NCBI GenBank assembly: GCA_032173965.1 | Contig: JAVUNC010000004.1 | Location: forward strand, 3,610,501-3,674,500 | DNA length: 64,000 nt | Source of the DNA: Sitta carolinensis | Taxonomy: Eukaryota; Chordata; Aves; Passeriformes; Sittidae | Reading direction: 5' to 3' | Translations under genes and position numbers: made by a program | Notes under the pieces: model-generated | Seen by the model: the letters and a program-made list of their open reading frames with translations, nothing else | What the model was told of the DNA's origin: nothing | Databases searched by the model: none | Part shown: one piece after another, positions 44,332 to 57,317 of the stretch | Layout: every line of letters begins with the position of its first letter | Numbering within the stretch: the first letter of the stretch is position 1

Positions 44332-46547
44332 GTATAATCAAATCTTTTTTACAGACTGATTCAAACAGCTTAAAATTAAATTTGTAATATTGTGTACATT
44401 TAAAGGGGGGCAAGAAAAAAAACAATTTAGGCTGAGCAGTGGCAATATATAATATTAAATGCTTTCCAACTTTGAATCGCAGTTCTAATGCAGCACAGCT
44501 GAATTAATGGTTAACTATGGCTAATCATGTATTTTATAAGACATAAATGAGCTTTACCTTATTTTCTGAGCAATGTATATATATTTTTAACACTCTTTCT
44601 TTTCTTTTTATTTTTTTTAATATAAATTCAATTCTGTTCTAAAAATGTTATTTTTTTGTTGAGCAGAAATCTTAGCCATGAGGTGCAGTTTCAGCTCCCT
44701 GGCAGAGACTTAGCATTCAGTGCAGCCCTAGTTATATTTGATTTTTGCTGCTTTTCAGTAGTTAAAGGAAAATGGGACAGCCTTCCCAGTTCTATCTGTG
44801 GGTACAGCAAGAAAAGAAGACATATGCCAAGAGTTCATGACAAAAAAGCCATAATTCTGAACAGCGTAAATTTTAAGACTTGATATGTGAAAATGTCATT
44901 GTTAACCTGAAATGTCCTGTTAGAGTCCTCACAGTTTTGCAGAGGGGGTGTTTATCCACCTGTGAGAAGAAATTTAGAGGCGTTGGATATTTGCTGAATG
45001 CCAATTATCCCTTTTTCACTATCCTTTCCTAAAGGAGCAGCTCCTGAGATGTGGTGGAGACCTCCTGAATACAGGGAGGTGTGAGTAGGGATAGTTACAC
45101 ACCTGATTTAGGACAACAACAACATTTTTATTTTTATTTTTTTATCTATTAAGTAAAAAATTCACACAGTCTTTTAACATAGTTCAGGAAAATGAAGTTC
45201 ATTCACTCAGCATCACTGTCAATTGTGAAGTAATTTTTAACTCTATCTGCAGAGATTTCCTGTGTTTAAAGACTTTGAATTTACTTTGCCACCCCAAAAT
45301 TTAGCTGTGGTGTCCTGGCAGAGTAATTTTGGTGCATTTCTGGCGTTAAATTCTATATTTAGCTTTATATATCTGATCTATTCTATATTTAGGAGTCTCT
45401 GAATACTTGCAAATCTACCTCACATGAATATTATTATGTCAGTGGAGTATCCTAAATTACAATTCCTTGCTTCTGTTAAGCCTGTCCTTGGTCTGTGAAG
45501 GAACATCAGATGTAGAATGTTACCTATTAAGGTTCATTTGCTCATCAGCCTTGTCAGTTATGGTACCTAAAACATGTTCAGCTAAGGAGAAAAACAAACA
45601 AACAAAAAAACCCTCAAAAACTGTTGGTTGGTGACTGCAGGAGTGAAGCAGGAGATCAAATGAGATCCTTACATGCCTGTTTTCCTTCCCAAAAGGGAAA
45701 AGGGCATCTCTGGAGTGCCAGAGCCAGGGCTGCAGCTTGCAGGGATATTCCCTGCTGCTGTCTCAAATCTGGGCAGCCCAGCTGTGCCACAGGTCCTGCA
45801 GCCTCAGTGGTGCCAGGAGGATGGGTGGTCTTTTGACTCAGATGGGAGCAAGAAGAGGAAGATGCTGCGAGGTTTGTCCCTGCTGGGGTTTTTCTGCTCA
45901 GAGGAGGCAAAACCAAGGAAGTCCTAAGTGTCCTGAATGAGCAAATTTATTCAGAGCAGGAGGAAAACAGCAGCACTTTAGATCTGGGATTTGCTGCTGC
46001 TTAATGAACCCAGTGGGCGTTCGGAATCATTTTATCCCTCTTCCCAAAACTGGCTTGGGTGAGCAGAGGTGGATGGGTGGGGAGTTCAGATAAATGGCTT
46101 CAATTTTGGTCCCTTCCTGGCTGACAGCATCCCGTTAAGATTTACGACCTGGTGCAGCACATGCATGCTTCACTGTGGAGGTTTAAATCATGTCATGTGA
46201 ACTGGCCTTACCTTTCCAGTGGGAAAAATGGTCCCCAGGTTCAGCACTAAGCAGTGAAATGCATTAATAGCACCACGTGCCTTAGGATAATGGTGCTATT
46301 AGCAGGCAGCACAACTCTGTGTACAAGTAATGGGGCTGCATCTCTTTATAATAACATCTGGCATTTCCCTTGCATGCTCATGCAAGGATCTCGAAGCAGC
46401 CCATAAAAAAGGGGCATGATCCTGTTCTCAGCACAGCTGCACTGCTCAGTGGTTTTGTTTTCTGCTTCCTCTGCTGCCAGATGAAGGATGCCTGGGCAGG
46501 CTGAGGACTCAGGTGGATGCTGTGGGAGGGTTGGCTCAGAGGTGATT

Positions 46548-46568
46548 TGATGATGATGATGATGGTGG
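46548..46568. repeat. (GAT)n microsatellite
   Basis: About six GAT triplets, giving the poly-His reading frame on the other strand. Confidence 0.85.
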
Positions 46569-46802
46569 AGCAGGATTAGCTTCAGGATGGTGTTGGAGTG
46601 AAAATGTAGAAAGGTTGACAGAGGCTTATGGCATGGAATGAATGGGCACTGGCAAGAAGAGAGAACAGCCTTGGTTGAGAGCATAAAATAACAAATAAAA
46701 TCTAAAATATTGGTTCTGGGAACTTGAGCCTGAAAGGTACAAATAGTGCCATCACCAAACCTGCCATTTAAGAGTTCAAACAGCTTTTGGACAACATTCT
46801 TA

Positions 46803-46905
46803 GTCACAGATTGGGGTTCTTAGAGTTGTCCTATGCAGAGCCAGGAGTTGGCCTTGATGACCCTTGTGGGTTTGGTGTGACTCAGGATATTCTATGATAT
46901 GCCCA
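46803..46905 (+). mobile_element. CR1 LINE 3' tail
   Basis: 'gccaggagttggccttgatg', 'acccttgtgggtttggtgtg' and 'aggatattctatgatatg'. Confidence 0.7.
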
Positions 46906-47045
46906 TTGTTCTATGACACAGTTTTTAGGGTATTTTTTTATCTGTTGTATTATTTAAACAACTGCATTTTCTGGTTGGTGTTCCAAAATCCATCACTGAA
47001 CTTTTGTCCTTTCAACTGTGGTCTCTGAGCTGTTGCTTGCATGAG

Positions 47046-47100
47046 TCATAGAATTTTAAATGTTGGAAAAGACCTCCAGGAACATCAGGTGCATGGTTGC
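47046..47100 (-). mobile_element. Short CR1 LINE tail
   Basis: On +: 'agtcatagaattttaaatgt' then 'tggaaaagacctccaggaac'. Confidence 0.6.
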
Positions 47101-48597
47101 AGCCAGGGATGGGCTCAGATCTGAATGTAGAGGACTCTCAGAATTTCGTGGAGTTTCAAGGGGCTACCTGGAGGTCTGTGATTTTCACAGCAGACTTCAT
47201 GAAATTTCAGTTCAACTTGGATTTTTCCTGGGGTCTGGTCTGTGTCCCACCAATCCCCCCAAGAGAATAATTTTTATGATTTTCATTAGAAACTGATTTA
47301 AGCTCTTGCCTCACTTTGTGTTTGAAGTATTTTGCCCTGTATGACTTAATTAGGTCACAAGAAGTAAGCAGCAGGCCTCTGCCCCACTGCTGCATTCAGC
47401 ATCATTAGTGTTTGTAACTTGCTCTATCTAAGAAGAGTTGCACAATTATTTTTATTTCAGTATATAATGCAATTTAGCCTACTGAAAAGAGAGGGAGGGG
47501 AAAAAAATCCCCAGAACTGATTGTATATCCCACAGGACTTAATTAGTTCACAGCTTCAGAACGCACTGGATAATGGGAAGACATGAATTAAATAATAAAA
47601 GAGAAAAGTTGTAATGCTCACTCAGTACCTGTCCACTTCCACCTTGGCTACATAATGAGATGTCAGCTCTGGTGACACTGATGAGATGTGCAAAACACCC
47701 TGAAAACACAAGGAGAGGATGAAAACACAAGGAGAGGATGCTCATGGGAGGGTTTGGACAGGCTCGGGTGGCTCTGAACCCATTTTCCTTAGTGAGCCTT
47801 CCCATTATTATTCCAGATAGCTGGACCAGACCTAATCATGATGCAAACCTGCTGCTGGAGCAGCTTCCCAGTGCCCCTCCTCTGCTGGCCCACATGGGTG
47901 ATGGAATATTTGGCAGAGGCCAATGCCATGTACTAAGACAGCTGTGAGGAAACTGAAGTGGTATCCCAGGGAATTCCCTGCAACCCAACCCTCAAGGGGT
48001 CCCTGTTGAAGGATAGGAGGTTAATAAAAAATAACTTTCCAGATAAAAATGCCATCCTGGATTATGGCTCTGCCTGGATGTGCTGCACTGACTTGAGTCT
48101 GTTTTTAACAGGGCGTTAAGGGAAGGTCTTGAGATTTAAGGGGTGGCTTAGAGTTCTGAGGATCTGTGAATTCTTAGCTTGGTGACTGATACAGGGATAA
48201 CTGCTTTGTTCACTTCTCATGAAAGAAAAAAAATATAAACCCCCCACAAAGGCTGTGTCTGAGATATGTACAGTCACCTCAAAAATCCTTTCTGTTCAAC
48301 TTCCACTTAATATAATCAGGACTAGCTCTTCAAATCCCTTGGATACCTCTGCAGATCTTAGAATAATTCCTTTCCTTCTTTTTTAGCCTTTATTTCCAAT
48401 TTTTTTTTGCCAAAGTATTTGGAGGTGAGGGAAGCAATGAAATGGTTTAAACTGGTGGAGATATTTGGTGATTTACAAAGGTGGCAAAACCCAGGCAGCT
48501 TTCAGGGAGCATGGAAGGGGCTCTGGAAGCCCAGGGCACTCTGGGCATAAAGGGCTGCTACTTTATTACTCACAGCAGGACTGATGCAAGGCCACAG

Positions 48598-48680
48598 CTT
48601 GGTTTGGGTTGGAAAGAGACCTTAAATATCACCTCATTCCAACCCCCTGCCAAGGGCAGGGACAACTCCTGAGCATGCTC
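48598..48680 (-). mobile_element. CR1 LINE 3' tail
   Basis: On +: 'gcttggtttgggttggaaag', 'accttaaatatcacctcatt' and 'ccaaccccctgccaagggca'. Confidence 0.8.
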
Positions 48681-48852
48681 TCCATCTGTGAGGGAGATGG
48701 GAAACGACTCTGCTCTTTTACTCTCATTTTAGAGCTGTCCTAATCTTGTGTGGATGTTTGATGGGGGCATTTTTGAGGGTGCAGGGCTCGTGCTTGGCAG
48801 TCCATGAGGCAAAACACTGCAGCAGGCTGAGAGTACTGAGGCAAGGTAGGGA

Positions 48853-48985
48853 TCATCGAGTCACAGAATGGTTTGGGTTGGAAAGGATCTTAAAAAGATC
48901 ATCTAGTCCAAATCCCCCTGCCACTAAACCAGGCTGATCCAAGGCACATCCATCCTGGCCTTGAACACTGCCAGGAATGGGGAAG
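48853..48985 (-). mobile_element. CR1 LINE 3' tail
   Basis: On +: 'gagtcacagaatggtttggg', 'aaaaagatcatctagtccaa', 'gcacatccatcctggccttg'. Lies only ~170 bp from the previous antisense copy. Confidence 0.83.
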
Positions 48986-50022
48986 GAACAGAGCAGATTC
49001 CAGTTTGATATGGAATTTATTTGGAGGGGTTTAATAAAACAGCTGCCCTCTTCTCCACTTGAAGAAGAATGATGATACAGTAAGATATTTAATTCCCGTG
49101 TATCTGTTTAGAGAGTGCAAAACTAGAACCCTTTATCTGGCCATAGGGATCACAGCTTGCTGAGGTTTGGGAATAGTTTCATTGGATTTATTAGCAAGTA
49201 TTCTGATAGAATCTGATTTTACATTGTCTTGGGCTGTGAAGAGAGTTCCTGAGTCCTTTGGCAGTGCAACCAGCCAAAAATAGCCATGTCACACAGGATA
49301 GAACATCAGAAGTAGGACTAGATGAAACTCTTCTACAATATTTTGTGTGTACTTCCATAAATATTCACTTTTACCAGCCCAGAAAGCCCACCCTTGCATC
49401 TCCAAATTCCCTATTTTCTTAACTTGATATCTTGGTCACAGTGTTATTTTCAGAAGGAGGTGGGGAGCGAAGTAAAACCCACCAGACCCTCACAGAAAAG
49501 AAGTGGAACAGTCCATAAAAAAAAAAAAAACCAATAAAAATAAACCCACAAAAGCAGTCTTGGGGTGTGGAGGCTGCTGGAGCAGAGAGGTACCATCTGC
49601 AAGGTTGTTAAGATGTAGAGAACCAAGATGGGCTCCCCAGTAACCACAGGCAATGTGAAGAGATAAATGGTTGACCCGAGCTTGTGTCAGGCAAGGATTG
49701 ATGCCACTATCAGCCCCAGTGCCTTTGCAATGATTTTTTAAAAAATCTCTGATAGAGTGTGTTATCTAGTTACTGGCACGAGGGCAATGGCCTGGAGGCA
49801 GCAGGGAGGAGGGGGGGAGGAAGAAGGAAAGGAGGAGAGAGAAAGGAAAAAAAAAGGTCATTCTAGGAGGACAATCTCTGTTGGACTAAATGAGAAAATA
49901 AGGGCCTTCCTCTGGAAGGGGAAGGTAAATAAATAAATAATAGGAAAAAGGGGCTGCTAGGTGTGTGAGGAAAGGATAAGCAAAATTGCTTCTATTATTT
50001 TCTCTCTCTTTTTGGTTTTTAT

Positions 50023-50092
50023 TTTTTTGTTTTGTTTTGTTTTGTTTTTTTTTTTTTTTTTTTTTTTTTTTTTGTTTTTTGTTTTTTTTTCC
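50023..50092. repeat. T-rich low-complexity tract
   Basis: Long T runs interrupted by single G's, similar to the tract at 16619-16793. Confidence 0.9.
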
Positions 50093-50897
50093 TTTTAATG
50101 GGTTCAGCCTTGGGCTGCAATAAGAAATTTAGGAGATGCGCTGGTGATGTGGTTTTATTTTCCTTTAACTTTTTGCTTCCTGGTTTGAGGTTTAACTGTT
50201 TCCTCTCCTGCTGTCACAAGAAAAATGAAGGACTGAACTGTTAACTTTCTCATCCCCCCTCCCCACATTGTTAAAAGCCTCTTCTATTTTTTACAATCCC
50301 ACCATCTTTCTTATGTTTCTGAGGAGATGACTTCCTGAATTTAAGTGGCTTTCCAGGGAACACTCTTCTGCTCACCACTCATACAGCTGCACTGAGAGGT
50401 GTGTTGGGATCTATCCCCAGGATATCCTAGGATGGAATGCCATAATCCCTGGGATCCCTGTAATCTGAAGTACCTCAAAGCTTTTCCATATGCACTTAAA
50501 CAAACCTATGTGTAATCAGAACTGGACATGGCATAGTTTAATGAGAACCATTTTCCTTCTTCCCTCTCCATTTATGCCTGCTCCCAGCCCTTAGGAGAAA
50601 CAGATTTGGAGTGAAAAGTGCCATTTTGGAAGTGCTGCTCCAGGGAACAGAAAGCAAATATTTCCCTTCCTGTACAAAAGGAAGGCTCCAATATAGGTCA
50701 GGAGGGTGTGGGAAGCTCAGGGGAAGCTCCCTGAGTGACTGTGGGCTTGTGTCCTCTCCACTTGCTCCCAGGCACTTGCACAGAGTATTGCTGCCACTTT
50801 TCTGTTTAATTATGACAGAGACTCCAATTCAGCATTTGGAGGGGAAGGATTGTCTGCTTTTGAAAACACAGCTTTGGTTCTTCATCTGTGGGACGTG

Positions 50898-50940
50898 GTC
50901 TCACAAAATGGTTTGGGTTGGAAAGGTCCTTAAAGGTGTA
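50898..50940 (-). mobile_element. Very short CR1 LINE tail
   Basis: On +: 'ctcacaaaatggtttgggtt' then 'ggaaaggtccttaaagg'. Confidence 0.6.
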
Positions 50941-52919
50941 GAACCTTCCACCAGACTGGGTGTCTGAAAACCCTGTTTGACCTGGCTTTGTCTTCTTGGG
51001 GAAGGGAGTAGGAATGTTGGGAGCCTGGGACTGTGCTGGGGTGTCCAGCCTTGGGCTCTGGCTGAATCTGGAGGAAGCCTTGCGCCTTCTCCAGCTGCCC
51101 ATCTTGAATTTGATGGGAAAAGGGCTGAGCAACTTGGAGACACACCTAGCCCAGGCTTGTTCTGCATTGGAGCAAGGCTTATCATATCTGATGGTCTTGT
51201 CCTTCACGTGGTGTGATGTGGGACAAAGATGTGACCTTTCAGCCCCTCGTGTCACCAGGAGAGGACTTTGTCACCCTCTGACTCGTGTCCTGTGCTCAGT
51301 GCCAAACAGAGCAGCACTGTGGGCTGGAGGCTCCACACTGTGGTTTCTGTGTACCAGAGGCACTGGCTGACCTACGGCCCCTCCCCAAATAATTCTGGGG
51401 TCTGGCTCAGCACCCAGCAAGGACTGGGCTGAGTGACCACCCTCTACTGATATCTGGGAGTTTTCATGGCATAGTCTTGGCCAGAGTGGGATCACTGAAG
51501 GGATTCTTGATGTGACTGGGCCATGGATGTGGCTCTAAAGTTCTGACTCTACTGCCTGGCTGTCCTCTTGCTGTGAGGGCAGGATCAGGTGTCCCATCCC
51601 ATCCACAAGAAGTGAGAAGCAGCCTTGGATAAAGTGCGTGGGAGGGGAACACAGTTATGTTTTACTTTGAAAAAAAAAAAAATCAGTCCTGAGGATAACA
51701 AAAGCCTGAAAATTTGTCTCGTAGGAAACTGCAGGTAGTGATGGAGAGACAATCATCTTGTATCATGATTTCTCCTGTGCACAGAGTTTAGAATGAGGAA
51801 TAGAGAAAGAACAAATAGTATTTGTTGTTTAGGGGTTTTTTTTAAAGTTTGATTTTTTTTCCTGCTTTTGTTACTGTTGATGCTATCACAACGTTTATCA
51901 TAGACTAAAAATGTGAACCAGGTGTACAGCTAGAGGAAAAAAAACAAATTTAAAGTAGAGAGATTTCAGTTTGGAGAGTATTTATTAATAACTTAAAAAA
52001 TAATTGCTGTAGCAGGAGGGAAAGCCAGAGATCTCTGCCACCACGAATGTACTCAAGGCTTCCCGTGTCTCTAAGGAAAGGGTTAATTTGATGTGGCTGC
52101 CAGTAAAAGCAAGCTGTTTTCGTGATGAGCCTGTAATAGCCGGGTGATAGACTGGCTTAACAACTGCTCCTAAACGCTGGGTACCATGCCCTGATTGGCA
52201 GCTCCCTAAGTGGAAGCCCCTCGTGTCCAATCTGTCCTCGTGAATTGCTGCAGAGCAAAGGACTTCATTAAGGGATCGTAAGGGGACCTCGTAAAAATCA
52301 GCAAATAATTACGCCGGGGAGGAGAGGAGGGGACTGAGAGCTCTGTGGTCCCGGTGAAGGAAAGCAGACGTGCCAGGGCAGGGAAGCATCAGGTGAAGTG
52401 GGTGCTCTAAACACTTACCCCTGAACGCTGGGTCTTCTCAATAAAGCTCAGTTCAGCCCCGTCTACGACTTTAACAAAATATTCCCGGTCAGCTCCCTGG
52501 GTGGTGGAGGGCTGGGAGCTGTTAGCTCATATTCAGTTAAATTTCAAATGTCAGAGCTCGTTAGTGGTGATTTTAGCCAAAGACAGTTTGTGAGGAGCTG
52601 GGTAAATTTGAACTTCCTCAAATAAAATTGAGGGAAAAGATTGCTGTTTTGCTTATTGATTTATTTTTCTGCTTTCACACACCTTCTCTGAGTCTAGGAT
52701 TCTGATCAAGGGTCAGGCTCAGCTTCACCCACTTAGGGGTTACAGTGTTCCCTCTTTCACACACACTCTCTTGCTCTTTCATTCTCTAATTCACCTTTAT
52801 TTGCAATTTTTTCTCCTGCCTTCACCTGTGTTTGGTGAGCAGAAGATCCAAATTTTGCTTTCAGTGTTGAGGGAGCTTTCCTCTGAGCTCACCAGTAAAC
52901 CCAGGAGGGCAGCACAGAC

Positions 52920-53160
52920 CATTCTGTGTTAGATTTAGGGAAGATATTTGGGAGAAATCCTTCCCTGTGAGGGTGGGGAGGCCCTGGCACAGGTTCCTAG
53001 AGAAGCTTTAGCTACCCCATCCCTGGAAGTGTTCAACACCAGATTGAATGGGTCTTGGAGCAGCCTGGTCTAGTGGAAGGTGTCCCTTCCCCTGGCAGAG
53101 GGCTAGATCTAAATGGTCTTTAAGACCAAAACCCAAACCAGTTTGTGATTGCATGATTCT
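52920..53160 (+). mobile_element. CR1 LINE 3' fragment
   Basis: 'ccctgtgagggtggggaggc', 'cctggcacaggttcctagag', 'atccctggaagtgttcaaca' and 'tgattgcatgattct'. Confidence 0.87.
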
Positions 53161-55119
53161 CCAAAATGAATTGGTTCAGAAGAAGTTGAGCATTCAGAGT
53201 CGTTCTGCAGTGGGAACCATTGGAGTGAGTCAGGGGATTGAGCCACTGGGCTAAAAATGTGGCTTCAAAGCTGAGATGGCCCAGACAGTCTTGCAGAAAT
53301 TAAGTTATTCCATTCTGAAAGGATGGCAGATGCTGGTCACTGGCACGGCCCCAAGCCAATGTTCAATTTCAGGTCTGGAGGAGGGAGTTTCTGGATTGTC
53401 AGGTACAAGGATTTGAATACAGGTATTCTGGGCAACAATTCTGTGAGTTTCTCCAGGTGGTGACAGCTGGAATTTCCACTTTTACCTACATCCTCTTTTT
53501 TGTGCGTGTATGATACTCAACTCTCTCCAAAATGAAATTCACCCTTGCAATATCACTCAGCACATATCTGCATCCTTTAGCACTTGAATGCACTCAGATA
53601 CTGGGGTGAGGATGTGCCAGCAGGAATCCTTGGGTACAAGGACCCTGGGTTTTATATCCTGCCAGATGATTAACAGGCAGACAAGTGTGTGTGTGGGAGG
53701 GCAGAGAGTGAAGGCCAAGGAGTGTTTTATTGCAGGGGATCTGCATTCCCAACAAAGGTGAGCTGTTATAGTCCTGTTATAGGCAGAGGGATGTCCTTGC
53801 AGCTCAAACAGCAGCAGTTTGTGCTTTCAGCTCCAAGTCTCTCAGTTCAGATGGCAGTGTGTTGGTGGAGAGGTCGTGTCTCATGATAGGCTCTCATCTT
53901 GTCTGATTTGAATGAAGTTTGGGCTTAAATTTCCCGAAATGATGAGATCAGTTACTGTCCCACGACATGTGTGATGCTCTCTTCAGAGGAGGTGTTCTCA
54001 TTCAGGGAAAGTAGTTTAAAGTGCACTAAATTAATTTCAGCTGCCTCCTGCCTTCTGTTTGGGGCTGTCTGCACCCCTGGAATTGTCTATTGTGTGCCAC
54101 TGTGAGCTCAAACTACTGAAAAAATATTAAATAGATGAAAGCACTGTTCCATCAAGGATCAGTTCTAATTTTAGCTACATAAAATAAATGTATTAAAGTG
54201 CGCATATCTGCTGCAGACATGTTTTCATTTCGAAGGCGTCTTGTGTTGGGAATGTTGTCCCCTCTTTGTGCAGCTCCTTGCACAGTAGGGTGGGAGGCAT
54301 TATCTGGATTTATCACAGTTAAAGAGACACCCTGACTGCAAGAAAATGGCATGGGTTGTTCCCAGTGTTCTAAAGGACACCGGTGCTCAGATTCCCATTA
54401 GAAACTGGCAAATTCAGCTTGGAGTGACCGGGCAAAGGTGGCCTTTGCTGGGGTGTGACATCTTCCTTGTCCCCATAACCTGGTGATACCCTGTTGCTTC
54501 TGTGACCTTTTCTGTACGAGTCCCATCTTCACCTTTTTACCTTTGTGGTGGATAAGTGTTTTTTGATGATGACAATAAAGATACCACGAAGCACTTTTAT
54601 TCTTGGTTGCCCCATCTGGGCTGCGTGTTTGATCCGAAGGGCCAGCGTTCCAGTCAGATTGCACTATCAGATGGAGCTGGCTCTATTTCCTGCATTATTC
54701 TTCCTGGCTGTACCACATTATGCAATTATGTTTGCATTTAAACCTGAGCACTTACCTGTAATGATGCCGTGGCTCAGTGCTCGATACATTAGAGCAGCAG
54801 ATAATGCACACAGATAGGCTGAGGGCAGCATGTTGTTGATGTGCTAAAGCTAAACAGGACACGGAGTTGGAGAGAGGGCTCTGAAAGCTCGCAGCTTGGG
54901 AGGAGCTCTTCCAAAAGCTGACATTACTGAAATAGCAGCTGTGCAGGGTGAGATTCTCTGCATGAGGGGCAGGTGCAGGACTGTCTCCATTGCACAAGTC
55001 AGACACTCCTGGTGGCTGCCACCCACTTCTTCAGGAGCAGGTCAGTCTTGCTGGATTCTGGGAGTCCCAAATCCTGCATCCCTACAGCACAACGTGAGAG
55101 GAAATGATTCTTTCAAGAC

Positions 55120-55448
55120 TTAGAGGAGGCTTAGAAGAAGGCTGGAGAGGGACTTGTCACAAAGGCATGGAGTAATAGGACAAGGGGTAATTGCCTTAAG
55201 TTGAAAGTATTTTTAGATTAGATATTGTGAATAAATTCTTTGCTAAAGGGTGATGAGGCCCTGGCACAGGGTGCCCAGAGAAGCTGTGGCTGCCCCTGGA
55301 ACCCTGGCAGTGTCCAAGGCCAGGTTGGATGGGGCTTGGAGCAGCCTGGGATAGTGGAAGGGGTCCCTGTCCCATGCCCATGACAAGGGATGGAACAGGA
55401 TGAGCTTTAGGGACCCTTCCAACCCAAACCATTCCCATTCTGTGATGA
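55120..55448 (+). mobile_element. CR1 LINE 3' fragment
   Basis: 'gaggcttagaagaaggctgg', 'ggcacagggtgcccagagaa', 'ttggatggggcttggagcag' and 'ccaacccaaaccattcccat' before 'tctgtgatga'. Confidence 0.88.
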
Positions 55449-55919
55449 ACCTTACAGAAGTGACTGTGCCTCTGCTTCTGGCCAAGCCCCTTACATCTCA
55501 TTATACCTGTAATTATCCTTGTGATGCAGTGATAATCATGAATGGTGCTGCTCTGCATCAGATCCTACCCCAGGTGGATGCTCATGCCCAGTAATAATCA
55601 ATGGCCCTGATGCTTTGGCTGAGGAGATGTGGATGCAATTAAGGCAGAATCAATGTTTGTCCTTGGACTGTGTGGTTTTGCTGACTGGCTGCTGTATTTT
55701 ATGCATAGGACAGACCAAATTGTAGCCTAAACACAGTTTGCCCTCTTACAAGCACTTTTCAGTCTTTGCCTGATAAACCATTGCAAACCTCCTGCAAGCT
55801 AGGTTTGCTATGGGGATGGTTTGTGTATCAACTCACCTGTATTCCCGAAGCTTCCATGGGAGCTGTGGGAAAATCAGAGGCTGGATCCCACACCACTGCT
55901 CCGACCTTCACAGCTGACT

Positions 55920-56165
55920 TGGGACTCTTGCAAGGGGTCCTAAAACACAAGGAGCTCCACCTCAAACTGAGGAAGAACTTCTTTACACTGAGGGAGTCAG
56001 AGCACTGGAACAGCTGCTCAGGGAGGGTGTGGAGTTCCCACTTTGGAGACATTCCAAACCCAGCTGGAGGGGTTCCTGTGTCACCTGCTCTGTGTGACCC
56101 TGCTGTGGTGGTGGTGGTGGGGTAGGACTGGATGATCTCCAGAGGTCACCTTCCATCCCAAACAT
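55920..56165 (+). mobile_element. CR1 LINE 3' fragment, variant subfamily
   Basis: 'aacttctttacactgaggga', 'agcactggaacagctgctca', 'ggactggatgatctccagag'. The 'tggatgatctccagaggtc' ending differs from most copies here, suggesting another CR1 subfamily. A GTG run sits inside at about 56104-56121. Confidence 0.78.
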
Positions 56166-57284
56166 CTGTTTGTTTAAAGATTTTGTTTATCTTCCTGCCT
56201 GATCCAAGAAACATCACCAGCTTTCTCTGGCACTGGGCTGGATGAGCCTCACTCCTCCCAGCACATTTACTGTAGCACCCATTCAGAAATCTGGCTCTCT
56301 GGTTTTGGTTACTTTTCCTGCAGGTGGTCAGCAAATTGTTGAGCTAATCTTTGCATTTGCAATGTTTGCTCTCAGATTAGTAAGTGTAACTCAAGATCAT
56401 TCAATTGGGAGACAATATTTGCACAGTGCAAGGGCTGACACAGTCACCAGGCTTGGTAATCTTGCTTGTGTAAACAACTTGATGCTGTAATTTTCTCATT
56501 GCCGTTAAATTGCTGTTTCTAATTTGTCTCAGAAGCCTCTGTACTTTGAGAAATGGCTGGTTTAGAGAGATGTGTAAATTATGTGTGCCCTTTAACAGTG
56601 TTCTGGAAATGAAAACCCAGTCCTGTTGTATCTAAACTGGAAGGTTGCACTGAATTCCTCAATGTATTTACACTCACAGGATTTTCAGCAAGTTGGGTTT
56701 AAAACTCTGCACTAGGATAGTTTCCACTGTAGTAAATGTCTCTGAATATCATGCTGTAAGGGAACACTGGGAAGATTCTTGTGAATTAACAAGGAGTTGC
56801 CAGGCAGAAAACACACATTCTGTGAAACAAGGCCCTTCATGTGCTCCAAGACAGTTCCTCTGCTTCCCAGGGTGTTTTCTTTAACATTTAAAATTGAGAT
56901 TTCTGACTTTAGGGTCATCCTCCTACCATGACCCTTAAAAATCCAAGAACAACACCTTGGTCTCATGTGAGTGTGATAAAGAGACAGGGACCTTCCCAGA
57001 GGTCTCATGGTCTGTTTAATTACGGAGTGGATTGATAGTGCTCATATCCCTGCATCATTTGGTATTTTACAGGAATTTGGGTGAGTTTTGCCTGTGTGGA
57101 TGAAGATGGCTCATCTATACCTGGGATATGTCCCCCTGACAGCAGTGATGTCTTTTCAGTACCCTCCCTATAAAAGCACCATTAGATTTAACTAATCCTT
57201 CGTGTCCTTAATTAAATACTTCTGGAGCAAGGAGCCTTACCTTCTGTGCTTCAAATTGCAGTGATTACTCCCCTGCTGAATAAA

Positions 57285-57287
<3 letters not shown>

Positions 57288-57315
<28 letters not shown>

Positions 57316-57317
57316 GT
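57288..57317. repeat. Poly-T tract
   Basis: A run of about 28 T's. Confidence 0.9.
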
